From the NCBI RefSeq assembly GCF_016598595.1, contig NZ_CP066786.1, positions 2,627,501 to 2,691,500 on the forward strand: a stretch of 64,000 bases of DNA. Reading direction: 5' to 3'. Position 1 is the first letter of the stretch; every line of letters begins with the position of its first letter. The translations under genes were made by a program, and so were the position numbers. Below the pieces are notes generated by a model. The model was not told where the DNA came from. It ran no database searches and saw only the letters and a list, made by a program, of their open reading frames with translations. The DNA comes from Martelella lutilitoris (GTDB lineage: Bacteria; Pseudomonadota; Alphaproteobacteria; Rhizobiales; Rhizobiaceae). Of this stretch, positions 21,165-29,875 are shown one piece after another.

Positions 21165-21188
21165 TACCGCCGAAAGAAAGAGCGATTT

Positions 21189-21815
21189 TCAGCCGCCGCC
21201 GTATAGCCGGACCGCCTTTTTCAGTTCCGGCAGCACCTCGTCCTCGAACCATGGGTTCTTCTTCAGCCAGCCCGTGTTGCGCCAGCTGGGATGCGGCAGC
21301 GGCAGGATGCGCGGCGCGCGGTTGGCAAGGAAGCTGTCGCGCCAATTGCGGACGGTCTCGGTCAGCGTCTTGCGGCTCATCTTCCCCATATGCCATTTCT
21401 GCGCATACATGCCGATCGCCAGAACCAGTTCGATCTGCGGCATCGCCGCCATGGCCTCTTCCCGCCATTCAGGCGCGCATTCCCTGCGCGGCGGCAGATC
21501 GCTGCCCTTTGCGTCATAGCCCGGAAAGCAGAAGCCCATCGGCAGGATGGCAAAGCGGGAGCGATCGTAGAATGCCTCGCGGCCGATCCCCATCCAGTCG
21601 CGCAGCCGGTCGCCCGAGCGATCGTTGAAGGGAATGCCGGTCTCGTGCACGCGCAGGCCCGGCGCCTGGCCGGCGATCAGGATCCGCGCGCGCGCCGACA
21701 GGACGGCAACGGGACGCGGTTCATGCGGCAGCCGGCGCTCCGCCCCGCCTACCGGACAGTCCCGGCAGATGCGGCAGGCCGGGATCGCGCGCGAAAGCCT
21801 TTCCGTATCGCTCAT
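21189..21815 (-). CDS. Uracil-DNA glycosylase family protein
   Basis: The 208-residue protein carries the UDG-superfamily fold. An N-terminal Cys cluster (CRICRDC) suits an iron-sulfur site. Motif 1 is AGQAPG followed by ETGIPFNDRSGDRLRDW, in place of GEAPG...G-PFVGRSG in family 4 enzymes, and motif 3 is LPLPHPSWRNTGW. It may excise damaged bases from DNA, but the Glu-to-Gln change in motif 1 means that activity on uracil is not certain. It is one of two UDG-type genes in the window (the other is at 59704). Confidence 0.85.
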   Translation of the reverse strand: MSDTERLSRAIPACRICRDCPVGGAERRLPHEPRPVAVLSARARILIAGQAPGLRVHETGIPFNDRSGDRLRDWMGIGREAFYDRSRFAILPMGFCFPGYDAKGSDLPPRRECAPEWREEAMAAMPQIELVLAIGMYAQKWHMGKMSRKTLTETVRNWRDSFLANRAPRILPLPHPSWRNTGWLKKNPWFEDEVLPELKKAVRLYGGG

Positions 21816-21961
21816 CAGGCGCTCCGGGGGCCTGCGGAAGGGTTGGCGAATGCGGCAAAGATTACGACCGGATTAAAAAACACGGCTAACAAATCCTTTA
21901 CGGAAGGTATTTCTTAACAATTCGTTCGTAGGTTCATTAACAGCGACAACCACGATTTGCG

Positions 21962-23713
21962 ATGGCGAACCTCAGCGAGGCCCACATGAAACGCGACACG
22001 ACACAGCGTCATGATCCTCAGGACACGGAGACCGGGCCCGCCCCGTCCGCTTCCGAAACGACATCGGCCACGCTGACGGTCGACGCCTTTCGTCACGCGC
22101 TTTCCGTCATAGAGAAGGGCATTCCCGCCATTGCGATCCTGCTGGTCATCGCCGCGGTCGGCTTTCTCTATATCGGCAGGGACATGGTCTTTGCTCTCTG
22201 GGCGCTGACGGCGCTCGTCCTGCACGGCGTCGCCTTTGCCGTCATCCGAAACGCCGCGCGCGAGGGCAAGGATGCCGAAACGCTTGCCAAATGGAACAAC
22301 CGCGTGATCGGCGCCTACTGGCTGGCCGGCAGCGCATGGGCGCTGACCGCGCTTCTCGACTGCAGCGCCTGTACCGGCGCGGCCTTCCCCTTCTTCAAAG
22401 GGGCGATGGCGATCATCGCGCTCTCGCTGCTGGCGCTCGGCGCGGTTTCACTGCCGAAGACGACCTGGCACGTCTTCATGCCGGCCGTGATAGCGTTCGG
22501 CGCGATCGCCTATCTCGGCAGGGATCCTTTCGACATCGGCCTTGCGGCGACCCTGGCTGTCGTCATGGTGTTCATCGCCTATTTCAGCCATCAGCTCGGC
22601 GCAGGCGACCGGGCGCTGCAGACGAAGGAAGGCGAAAAGGACGCGCTGAACCGTCAGCTTGCCGAAAGCCTGGAAAAGGCGGAAGACGCGGCCCGGACCG
22701 CCGAGGACGCCAACAAGGCCAAGGCGGCCTTTCTGGCGGCCATGTCGCATGATCTGCGCACGCCGCTCAACGCCATCATCGGCTTTTCCGAAATCATGAA
22801 GGAAGAGATGATGGGCCCGCTGAAAAACCCCTATTACAAGGAATATGCCTCCGACATCCACAGTTCCGGAACCCATCTTCTCGACATGATCGACAGCGTG
22901 CTCGATCTCTCCCGGCTGGAGGCCGGCGGCTACCGGCTCACCGAACAGCCCGTCTATCTGGTCGATGTCATCGATGCCTCGATGGCAATGGTCGGACCCG
23001 AGGCCGCCTCGCGGGCGATCTCGATTCACTGCGACGCCGGGGGGCGGCTCGCCCCGGTCATAGCCGATGGCCGCGCCGTCAAGCAGATGCTGATCAACCT
23101 GTTGTCGAACGCCATCAAGTTCTCGCCCGAAGGCTCCGACATTCTGGTCTCGGCCGGCAACACGGCCGAGGGCGGGCAGTATCTGAGCGTGCGCGATTAC
23201 GGCTGCGGCATGGACGAGGAGGCGCTTGCGGCAGCTACGGACGCCTTCTCGCGCGGCCGGGCGGCGGACCATGTCGAAGGCTTCGGCCTTGGTCTCTCGA
23301 TCGTCCGGCAGTTGATCGAGGCACACCAGGGCGCGCTCGTGCTCAAGTCCGCGCCGGGCCGGGGCACGCTTGCAAGCATCGAACTGCCCGAAGCCCGCGT
23401 GGCGGACCTGCCGGCGGCAAGCCTCAGCACGGACGACATTGCCCTGCCGCTGTCGGCGGAGCGCCATATGCCGTTCATCCCGGAGAGCATCGAGATCGAG
23501 GCCGAGGAGAGCGTCCGCACGGTGAAAGGCCGCAGCGGCCGCGACCGGCTGGCAGCCGCCCTCAGACGACGTGCCCGCAAGGTCGCCAACGACGATGCCG
23601 GCCGCCCGTCCGACGCCGATCTCGCCCTCGAGGCCCGGCTGGAGGCGGACATCATGGAGGCGCTGGACCGCGAACGCGAAACGGACCGACTCAAGCCCGC
23701 CAATGCCGCATGA
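21962..23713 (+). CDS. Membrane sensor histidine kinase (HisKA-HATPase)
   Basis: This 583-residue inner-membrane kinase has about five or six membrane helices in residues 40-215, then a coiled coil rich in Ala/Glu/Lys. HisKA follows with the phospho-acceptor His263 in MSHDLRTPLNAIIGFSEIM, then the HATPase with N-box LLSNAIKF, G1 DYGCGMDEE and G2 GFGLGLSIV. The charged C-terminal extension (about 100 residues) has no family I recognise. No response regulator is adjacent. The H-box style is that of the alphaproteobacterial PdhS/DivJ/PleC cell-cycle kinases, but the sensor part differs, so the role is open. Confidence 0.88.
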   Translation: MANLSEAHMKRDTTQRHDPQDTETGPAPSASETTSATLTVDAFRHALSVIEKGIPAIAILLVIAAVGFLYIGRDMVFALWALTALVLHGVAFAVIRNAAREGKDAETLAKWNNRVIGAYWLAGSAWALTALLDCSACTGAAFPFFKGAMAIIALSLLALGAVSLPKTTWHVFMPAVIAFGAIAYLGRDPFDIGLAATLAVVMVFIAYFSHQLGAGDRALQTKEGEKDALNRQLAESLEKAEDAARTAEDANKAKAAFLAAMSHDLRTPLNAIIGFSEIMKEEMMGPLKNPYYKEYASDIHSSGTHLLDMIDSVLDLSRLEAGGYRLTEQPVYLVDVIDASMAMVGPEAASRAISIHCDAGGRLAPVIADGRAVKQMLINLLSNAIKFSPEGSDILVSAGNTAEGGQYLSVRDYGCGMDEEALAAATDAFSRGRAADHVEGFGLGLSIVRQLIEAHQGALVLKSAPGRGTLASIELPEARVADLPAASLSTDDIALPLSAERHMPFIPESIEIEAEESVRTVKGRSGRDRLAAALRRRARKVANDDAGRPSDADLALEARLEADIMEALDRERETDRLKPANAA

Positions 23714-24231
23714 ACGCGACCACAGCCATGACCGTCATTCCCACGCTTGAAACGAGCCGACTGCGTCTGCGCGCGCCGCGCTTCGCCGACTGGCCGGCCT
23801 ACCTTGCCTTTCTCGCCTCGTCGCGCGCGCAATTCATGGGCGGCCCGCACACGGACGAGACAGCCTGGCCGTTTTTCTGCAACGATGTCGCGCAATGGCA
23901 GCTCTTCGGCCACGGCGCGTTGATGCTCGAAGACAAAGACAACGCCGCCGTTCTCGGCCAGGTCGCACTGTGCAAGGGTCCGCTGTTTCCCGAACTGGAG
24001 CTTGGCTGGTTTCTCTACGAGGCCGCCGAGGGCCATGGCTATGCGCTGGAGGCCGCCGCTGCCATGCTGCAATGGGGTTTTGCCGCGCGCGAGGAGCAAA
24101 GCTTCGTCAGCTATATCGATCCGGAAAACCGCCGCTCCATCAGGCTCGCCGAACGACTGGGCGCAAGCCTCGACGAAACGGCGCAGCGCCCCCATCCTGC
24201 GACGCTCGTCTATCGCCACCCCCGCCCATGA
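23710..24231 (+). CDS. GNAT family N-acetyltransferase (RimJ/RimL-like)
   Basis: The 173-residue protein begins its GNAT domain at TLETSRLRLRAPRFADW, the hallmark of the RimJ/RimL-type subgroup that acetylates protein N-termini or small amines. The acetyl-CoA region lies around GWFLYEAAEGHGYALEAAAA, and YIDPENRRSIRLAERLGA is the usual closing motif. Its start overlaps the histidine kinase stop (ATGA), so it is translationally coupled to the kinase, although no functional link is known. Confidence 0.88.
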   Translation: MNATTAMTVIPTLETSRLRLRAPRFADWPAYLAFLASSRAQFMGGPHTDETAWPFFCNDVAQWQLFGHGALMLEDKDNAAVLGQVALCKGPLFPELELGWFLYEAAEGHGYALEAAAAMLQWGFAAREEQSFVSYIDPENRRSIRLAERLGASLDETAQRPHPATLVYRHPRP

Positions 24232-24242
24232 CGGACGGCGCT

Positions 24243-24611
24243 CTAGAAGAACACGACATAGACGGCGTAGATGACATTGCAGCAGATCAGGCAGAAGGTG
24301 GCGAAGGAGCCGAGATCCTTGGCGTGCTTGCCTTCGACCGAGCGTTCCGGCGAAACCCGGTCGATGATCTCCTCGACGGCCGTGTTCAGCGCCTCGGCGG
24401 CAAACAGTGCGAACATCAGGATCACGAAGATCATGAACTCAAGGCCGCTCGCACCGACAAGGGCAAATATGCCAAGGCCGATGCCGAAGCCGATCAGTTC
24501 ATGACGAAAAGCCTCTTCCTTGAGCAGCCGCAGGAAGCCCTGCCAGGAATAGCCGCCGGCGGCGAACAGATGGCGAATGCCCTTTTGCTTCTCGATCGGC
24601 GGTTCGGCCAT
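24243..24611 (-). CDS. dgkA: Diacylglycerol kinase (prokaryotic DgkA)
   Basis: This small integral membrane kinase phosphorylates diacylglycerol to phosphatidic acid, recycling lipid from periplasmic glucan or LPS modification. The 122-residue length is normal. Motifs are EEAFRHEL near residue 31, AEALNTAVEEIIDRV and the conserved KDLGS, set in three membrane helices. The start at 24611 (MAEPPIEKQKG) gives the family N-terminus; 12 extra residues upstream are possible. Confidence 0.94.
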   Translation of the reverse strand: MAEPPIEKQKGIRHLFAAGGYSWQGFLRLLKEEAFRHELIGFGIGLGIFALVGASGLEFMIFVILMFALFAAEALNTAVEEIIDRVSPERSVEGKHAKDLGSFATFCLICCNVIYAVYVVFF

Positions 24612-24736
24612 TCCGTCTCCTTCCGGCTCAAGACCAAGTCGGCGCACCCTGCCACCGGCATGTTACAGCTGCGCGACAAGCCTTTGACGACGCACGGGAA
24701 TTACCGTCACAAACATCGCCCGGCGCCAAGGTCGCG

Positions 24737-25753
24737 TCAGCCCCGCCCGGAAACGCCCGCCTCCTCGAAGGTCGCCATGCCGGTGTGGCAGGCCGCCGCC
24801 GATTTCACCAGGCTTGCGGCGAGCGCCGCGCCCGTTCCCTCGCCGAGACGCATGCCGAGCGCCAGAAGCGGCGTCTTGCCAAGCTTCTGGATCAGTTTCA
24901 GATGCCCCGGCTCGGCCGAGACATGGGCGATCATGCAGTGATCGAGCGCCGAGGGATTGGCGGCTTTCAGCACGGCGGCGGCGGCGGTCACGGCATAGCC
25001 GTCGAGCAACACCGGCACCTTCTGCATCCGCGCGGCGATGATGGCTCCGGCGATCGCCGCGAATTCGCGGCCGCCGAGCCTGCGCAGCAGTTCCAGCGGA
25101 TCGGAAAGATGGTCCTTGTGCAAGGCGACGGCCTGTTCGACGGCGGCGATCTTGCGCTCCAGCATCTCGCCTTCCGCGCCCGTGCCCGGACCGACCCAGT
25201 CTCCGGCCGAGCCGCCGTAAAGCCCGAGGCAGAGCGCCGCGGCAATCGCGGTGTTGCCAATGCCCATTTCGCCGAGGCAGAGCAGGTCCACCCCGCCGGC
25301 GACCGCCTCCATGCCGTAGGCCATGGTCGCCGCGCAATCACGCTCGGAAAGCGCGGGCTCCACGGTAATGTCGCCGGTCGGATAGTCGAGCGCCAGATCG
25401 AAGATCTTGAGGCTGAGGTCGACCGAGGCGCAGATCTGGTTGATCGCCGCGCCGCCCTTCTCGAAATTGCCCACCATCTGCTGCGTCACGGTTGCCGGAT
25501 AGGGCGTGATGCCTTTGGCCGCAATGCCGTGATTGCCGGCGAAGACGGCGACCATTGGCCGGTTCACCGCCGGGGGACGACCGCTCCAGGCGGCAAGCCA
25601 CATGGCGATCTCTTCCAGACGCCCGAGCGCGCCTTCGGGTTTGGTCAGAACAGAGTTACGTTTGCGAGCCGCTGCAAGGGCCGGCGTATCGGCCCCCGGG
25701 AGAGCCTCCAGCAGAGCACGGAAATCATCGAAGGGCTGTCCGGCGGCTTCCAT
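24737..25753 (-). CDS. cobT: Nicotinate-nucleotide--dimethylbenzimidazole phosphoribosyltransferase
   Basis: CobT makes alpha-ribazole phosphate, the lower-ligand nucleotide precursor of cobalamin. The 338-residue product has FAGNHGIAAKGITPYP, EMGIGNTAIAAAL and, near the C-terminus, GMRLGEGTGAALA containing the catalytic Glu. It is divergent from cobS, the next enzyme of nucleotide-loop assembly, with a 107-base spacer in which I find no cobalamin riboswitch. Confidence 0.96.
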   Translation of the reverse strand: MEAAGQPFDDFRALLEALPGADTPALAAARKRNSVLTKPEGALGRLEEIAMWLAAWSGRPPAVNRPMVAVFAGNHGIAAKGITPYPATVTQQMVGNFEKGGAAINQICASVDLSLKIFDLALDYPTGDITVEPALSERDCAATMAYGMEAVAGGVDLLCLGEMGIGNTAIAAALCLGLYGGSAGDWVGPGTGAEGEMLERKIAAVEQAVALHKDHLSDPLELLRRLGGREFAAIAGAIIAARMQKVPVLLDGYAVTAAAAVLKAANPSALDHCMIAHVSAEPGHLKLIQKLGKTPLLALGMRLGEGTGAALAASLVKSAAACHTGMATFEEAGVSGRG

Positions 25754-25860
25754 CTAGAGTAAGTCCTTTTTTACTATTACAAGCATAAACCGGCTATCCA
25801 AGGTTGTCTCGATCTGCCATAGTCCACACCTATAACGCACACATTGACGAAAGTGCCACC

Positions 25861-26640
25861 ATGACGCGACTGACGAGCCTGGCGAAAGACCTCGCCGTGG
25901 CAACCGGTTTCCTGACGAGATATCCCATTCCGGCGCAAATGCAAACCGTTCCGCCGGACGGCGCGCGCGCGGCGTGGGCCTTTCCCCTTGCCGCCGTCCT
26001 CGCAGCCCTGTTGCCTGCCCTTGTTTTGCCGTCCCTGACCATGCTCGGCGCCGGGCCTTTGCTGGCGGCGCTGATCGCAATCGCGGTCAGCCTCGTGGTC
26101 ACCGGCGCGCTTCACGAGGACGGTCTCGCCGATTCCTTTGACGGCCTTTTCGGCGGACAGGACCGCGCGGCCGCGCTGGCGATCATGAAGGACAGCAGCA
26201 CCGGAGCCTACGGTACGATCGCCCTTATCCTCTCAATCCTGTTGCAGGCCGTCGCACTTGCGGTCCTGGTTGCAGAGGGTTCGTGGAATGCAGCGCTTTT
26301 CCTCATCGCCGGAGCGGCAGGCGGGCGCGCCGCCATGGTCTGTCAATGGAGCGCCCTTCCGTCAGCGCGCACCGACGGAGCAGCGTCCGCACTCGGTCGC
26401 CCCGGAAAACAGTCGGCACTGTGCGCGGTTCTCGGCGGCGGCGTCATCATCGGCCTTTCGGCCCTCGCGACCGAGACGGTGTGGCCCGCGCTTGCCGCCC
26501 TCGTCTGCGGCGCGGCCGCCGCCCTCGGTTTCAGCCTGTTCGTCGCCCGCCGTCTCGGCGGCTGCACGGGCGATACGCTCGGCGCCACAGCGCGGATCAG
26601 CGAGACCGTCTTCCTCGTCGCCCTTGCCATTTGCGTCTGA
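25861..26640 (+). CDS. cobS: Adenosylcobinamide-GDP ribazoletransferase
   Basis: This is the membrane-bound cobalamin synthase (CobS, called CobV in aerobic-pathway organisms). It joins adenosylcobinamide-GDP and alpha-ribazole. The 259-residue protein is hydrophobic, with HEDGLADSFDGLFGG as the conserved acidic signature and GGCTGDTLGA near the end. The ATG at 25861 has a GAAAG ribosome binding site; an earlier in-frame start at 25804 adds 19 unlikely residues. Confidence 0.95.
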   Translation: MTRLTSLAKDLAVATGFLTRYPIPAQMQTVPPDGARAAWAFPLAAVLAALLPALVLPSLTMLGAGPLLAALIAIAVSLVVTGALHEDGLADSFDGLFGGQDRAAALAIMKDSSTGAYGTIALILSILLQAVALAVLVAEGSWNAALFLIAGAAGGRAAMVCQWSALPSARTDGAASALGRPGKQSALCAVLGGGVIIGLSALATETVWPALAALVCGAAAALGFSLFVARRLGGCTGDTLGATARISETVFLVALAICV

Positions 26641-26716
26641 AACCCGATATCCGGTCACGATGCCACGGCGCGGGCCTCAGTGCGCGCCTTTCGCCTGCAA
26701 AGAGGGAGTGACCGCC

Positions 26717-27418
26717 TTGCGCCTGTTCTGGATCCTGATCGCAATCGTCGCAGTGGGGATGATCATGCTGATGGTCACCGGCGGCGACGGCACCACGCTT
26801 GGCCTTGCCAACGACGAGTTCGCCTCCGCGCTCTGGCTCGCGCCGCTGCTGGTTCTGGTCGCCGCCGGCATGCTGCAGGGACAGCGCAATTTCGGCCATG
26901 TGTTCCAGTCGCTGCTGATCTGGGCGGCGATCCTGCTGGTCATTTCCGCCGCCTATATCTTCCGCCATGATTTCCGGGAGGTCGGCGCCCGCCTCTTCGG
27001 CGGCCTCGTACCCGGCATGTCGATGACGACGACCATGGTTGACGGCCGCGAACAGGTGGTCATCGGCAAGAGGCGCGACGGACATTTCACCGCGAATGTC
27101 GAAGTCGACGGCATCAGCCTGCCAATGCTGGTCGACACCGGCGCAAGCCGGGTGACGCTGACGACAGAGGATGCGAAACGGATCGGCCTCGATGCGGACG
27201 CGCTGAGTTTCACGGCGATGGTCTCCACCGCCAACGGCACGGCGATGGCCGCGCCCGTCACACTCGATGAGGTCGCGGTCGGCCCGATCACGCGCCGCAA
27301 TGTCCGCGCCATGGTGGCCGGCGAGGGTCTTCTGTCTCAAAGCCTGCTCGGCATGAGCTTTCTCGGCACGCTGAGCTCGGTCGACATGCGCGCCGAGGAA
27401 CTGCGCCTCACCGATTGA
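26717..27418 (+). CDS. Membrane-anchored retropepsin-like aspartic protease (TIGR02281 type)
   Basis: The roughly 233-residue protein has an N-terminal anchor helix (LFWILIAIVAVGMIML), two more hydrophobic segments, and a periplasmic single-domain aspartic protease with DTGAS (Asp140) and VTLTTEDAKRIGL. These proteins probably act as dimers like retropepsins; targets are unknown. I prefer the TTG at 26717 because a GAGGGAG ribosome binding site sits about 8 bases upstream. Alternatives are GTG 26708 and ATG 26660. It follows cobS by about 75 bases. Confidence 0.85.
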   Translation: MRLFWILIAIVAVGMIMLMVTGGDGTTLGLANDEFASALWLAPLLVLVAAGMLQGQRNFGHVFQSLLIWAAILLVISAAYIFRHDFREVGARLFGGLVPGMSMTTTMVDGREQVVIGKRRDGHFTANVEVDGISLPMLVDTGASRVTLTTEDAKRIGLDADALSFTAMVSTANGTAMAAPVTLDEVAVGPITRRNVRAMVAGEGLLSQSLLGMSFLGTLSSVDMRAEELRLTD

Positions 27419-27422
27419 GCGT

Positions 27423-28244
27423 TCAAAAGAACGAGATGAAGAAGCGGGCGGAGATCGTCAGCAGGAAAATGCCGAAACCCGCCGTCAGCACCCGGTCGGA
27501 AACCGCATGGGCGGCGCGCGCGCCGACCGGCGCGATCAGGAGCGTGATCGGAATGATCAGCGCCACGGCAATCCAGTTGACATAGCCGGTGGACAGAACC
27601 GGAAGCCCGGGATGGCCCCAACCGCCAATGACGTTGCCGACAAAACTCGGGATCGAGATCAGCACGCCGACCCCCGCCGACGTCGCCACTGCCTGCAGCA
27701 TCGACCGGTTGTAGAGCGTCATGAAGGTGTTGTTGAGCGTTCCGCCGCCGATGCCGATCAGCCCGGACAAAAGCCCGATCAGCCAGCCGCAGCCGAACAG
27801 AACGGGGTTCTTCGGCAGGTCCTCGCCGAGCCGCCATTTCGAGGCCCTCGGATAGAGCATCTTCAGGCCGATCAGCAGCGTGATCACGGCGAAGGCCGCG
27901 CGCAGCACGTCGCCCGGCGCATAGGCGATCACCATGGCCGAGACGATGGCGCCGAAGGGCACGGCGATGATCCATTGCCTCAGCAGCTTCATGTCCACCG
28001 TGCCGCGCCTGTAATGCGACTGGAAGGAACGCAGCGAGGTTGGAATGATGATGGCAAGCGAGGTTCCGACGCAGAGCTTCATGCGCACGCCCTCGTCCAC
28101 GCCGGCAAGCGCGAAGGCTTGATAGAAGACCGGCACCAGCACGGCGCCGCCGCCAATGCCGAAGAGGCCGGCCAGGAAACCGGCGACGCAGCCGGCCACC
28201 GCCAGCAGAACGACGAGTTGCAGGATTTCGGAAATCGGCGGCAT
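27423..28244 (-). CDS. Sulfite exporter TauE/SafE family permease
   Basis: The 273-residue polytopic membrane protein has the internal duplication of the TauE/SafE (DUF81) family, with GLFGIGGGAVLVP near residue 30 and GLIGIGGGTLNN near 165. Members export sulfite, sulfoacetate or related anions, or import organosulfur compounds. The location between cobalamin genes and cysE does not settle the substrate. It is convergent with the protease gene, with only 4 bases between the stop codons. The start at 28244 is preferred over 28283, which would add 13 charged residues. Confidence 0.9.
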   Translation of the reverse strand: MPPISEILQLVVLLAVAGCVAGFLAGLFGIGGGAVLVPVFYQAFALAGVDEGVRMKLCVGTSLAIIIPTSLRSFQSHYRRGTVDMKLLRQWIIAVPFGAIVSAMVIAYAPGDVLRAAFAVITLLIGLKMLYPRASKWRLGEDLPKNPVLFGCGWLIGLLSGLIGIGGGTLNNTFMTLYNRSMLQAVATSAGVGVLISIPSFVGNVIGGWGHPGLPVLSTGYVNWIAVALIIPITLLIAPVGARAAHAVSDRVLTAGFGIFLLTISARFFISFF

Positions 28245-28328
28245 GCGTAGTCCCCTCACGCTCCTTCCGGGCGCAGTCGGCAAAGCGCAGTCAGAAGGTT
28301 CTTGAATGTCGGATTATCATTGGCGATG

Positions 28329-28542
28329 TGTCATCAAAACGTGATCTTCTTACACTATCTCGTGGCCAGGGCAAACGGGGATGCACGGCGCAGCTTTTTT
28401 CGCGGCGGTATCCCTCGGACTGGATTTCATCAGCTCACGATATTGCGCCCGCGCATGTTCAGTTTTTCTGTTCAAGACGGTTTCCGATCACCAAAGCTTT
28501 TTCGCTTTTTTCCTTTGCCGGCCCTCATGGGCCGGCTTTTTT
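28329..28542 (+). ncRNA. Candidate small RNA upstream of the TauE/SafE gene, ending in an intrinsic terminator
   Basis: The 373 bases between the TauE/SafE and DUF3126 genes contain no credible protein gene but end in a strong plus-strand terminator at 28517-28542. That terminator has an 8-bp perfect stem GCCGGCCC/GGGCCGGC, loop TCAT and six T residues, and no plus-strand gene precedes it. A weak promoter-like pair TGTCAT (28329) and TACACT (28351) with 16-base spacing would give a transcript of about 180 bases. I cannot assign an RNA family; the terminator is firm, the RNA is inference. Confidence 0.35.
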
Positions 28543-28569
28543 GTCCGCACTGCGAAGACGCCACAAAAA

Positions 28570-28594
28570 AACCGGCCGCTTCGAACGGCCGGTT
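28570..28594 (-). terminator. Intrinsic terminator of the cysE-DUF3126 unit
   Basis: On the minus strand a 9-bp perfect stem (AACCGGCCG / CGGCCGGTT) is followed by a run of seven U residues, about 24 bases past the DUF3126 stop codon. Confidence 0.88.
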
Positions 28595-28617
28595 CCTGTC
28601 ACGAATATGCCCTGCGA

Positions 28618-28827
28618 TCAGGGCTCGAGATCGACGTCGAGGATCGCCATGGAGAAATTGAAGGAACGGTCGCCGTCCTCGTCGTCGAGATAGATGACGC
28701 CGATGAATTCGTCCTCGCGGTAAACCTCGCAGGAATCGTCCTTGCGCGGACGCGCGCGCACGGCAAAGAGCGGCCCGAACATGCGCTTGAAATAGGAGTC
28801 GAGCTTTTTGATTTCGTCTGGCTTCAA
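28618..28827 (-). CDS. DUF3126 family small protein
   Basis: This 69-residue acidic protein is of the alphaproteobacterial DUF3126 family: MKPDEIKKLDSYFKRMFGP, an Arg-rich middle, then EVYREDEFIGVIYLDDEDGDRSFNFSMAIL. Its function is unknown. It lies 100 bases downstream of cysE on the same strand with a shared terminator, an association I recall from other rhizobia, so a link to serine acetyltransferase is possible but untested. Confidence 0.88.
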   Translation of the reverse strand: MKPDEIKKLDSYFKRMFGPLFAVRARPRKDDSCEVYREDEFIGVIYLDDEDGDRSFNFSMAILDVDLEP

Positions 28828-28926
28828 GGGATGAACTCCGTCTGGTCTTCAAGTGTTGGCGCGCTTGTGACACGCAAGGGCCGAGAATGCAAATGCGCGG
28901 GCCGATGGTTTTTCAAGGTCAGGCTG

Positions 28927-29754
28927 TCAGTCTTCCGAACCGATCAGCTGGTCCATTGAACGGGCGGGGTCGGAGCAGCCCGCCGTACCGATCACCTTTG
29001 CCGGCACGCCCGCAACCGTCGAATTGGCCGGCACCGGCTTCAACACCACGGAGCCGGCGGCAATCCGCGAGCAATGGCCGACGGTGATGTTGCCGAGCAC
29101 CTTGGCGCCGGCGCCGATCAGCACGCTGTCGCCGATCTTCGGGTGGCGGTCGCCGCTTTCCTTGCCCGTGCCGCCGAGCGTCACGCCCTGAAGGATCGAG
29201 ACATCGTCGCCGATCGTGGCCGTCATGCCGACGACAAGGCCGGTCGCGTGGTCGAGGAAGATGCCCTTGCCCATCCTGGCGGCCGGATTGATATCGGTCT
29301 GGAACACGCTGGACGACCGACTCTGCAGGTAGAGCGCGAAATCCTGCCGCCCCTTCTGCCACAGCCAGTGCGCCAGCCTGTGGGTCTGGATTGCGTGAAA
29401 CCCCTTGAAATAGAGCACCGGTTCCATGAAGCGGGTGCAGGCGGGGTCGCGGTCATAGACGGCCTGGATATCGACCCGGAGGATATCGCCCCATTCGGGC
29501 CAGTCGCGCCGCATCTCGTCAAAGGTCTGGCGCAGCAGGATCGCCTGCACGTCCGGATGATCGAGCCGCTCGCAGATACGGTAGACGACGCAATCCTCGA
29601 GCGATGTGTGGTTCAGGATCGTCGAATAGAGAAAGGCGGCGAGGATCGGGTCCTTCTCAAGCGCGTATTCCGCCTCGGCCCTGAGGCTCGCCCAGATCGG
29701 ATCGACGGCCTTCAGGCTGGTCTCGTGACCGGTCTTGTCGGGATGTGCGGCCAT
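28927..29754 (-). CDS. cysE: Serine O-acetyltransferase
   Basis: CysE makes O-acetylserine from serine and acetyl-CoA, committing serine to cysteine synthesis. The 275-residue product has the N-terminal helical domain (WASLRAEAEYALEKDPILAAF), then the left-handed beta-helix of hexapeptide repeats with the catalytic DIHPAA-like site (DINPAARMGKGIFLDHATG) and GGTGKESGDRHPKIGD. The C-terminal tail, normally used for feedback inhibition and binding to cysteine synthase, is present; its last residue is Asp rather than the Ile found at the end of many CysE proteins. Confidence 0.96.
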   Translation of the reverse strand: MAAHPDKTGHETSLKAVDPIWASLRAEAEYALEKDPILAAFLYSTILNHTSLEDCVVYRICERLDHPDVQAILLRQTFDEMRRDWPEWGDILRVDIQAVYDRDPACTRFMEPVLYFKGFHAIQTHRLAHWLWQKGRQDFALYLQSRSSSVFQTDINPAARMGKGIFLDHATGLVVGMTATIGDDVSILQGVTLGGTGKESGDRHPKIGDSVLIGAGAKVLGNITVGHCSRIAAGSVVLKPVPANSTVAGVPAKVIGTAGCSDPARSMDQLIGSED

Positions 29755-29875
29755 CGTGGCCTCCTGTGGTTCGGGCGCCGTGCGCCTGTCCTTCCAACGA
29801 AGTCGCTTCTGTTCCGGCGCAAATATAGATTCACTGCGAGCCGATTACAAATGCGCCCGCGGTCAGATTTCCGTG

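Noticed and set aside
25754..25860. Possible cobalamin riboswitch between cobT and cobS
   Set aside because: The 107-base spacer is too short for the usual element and has no recognisable B12-box-like sequence.
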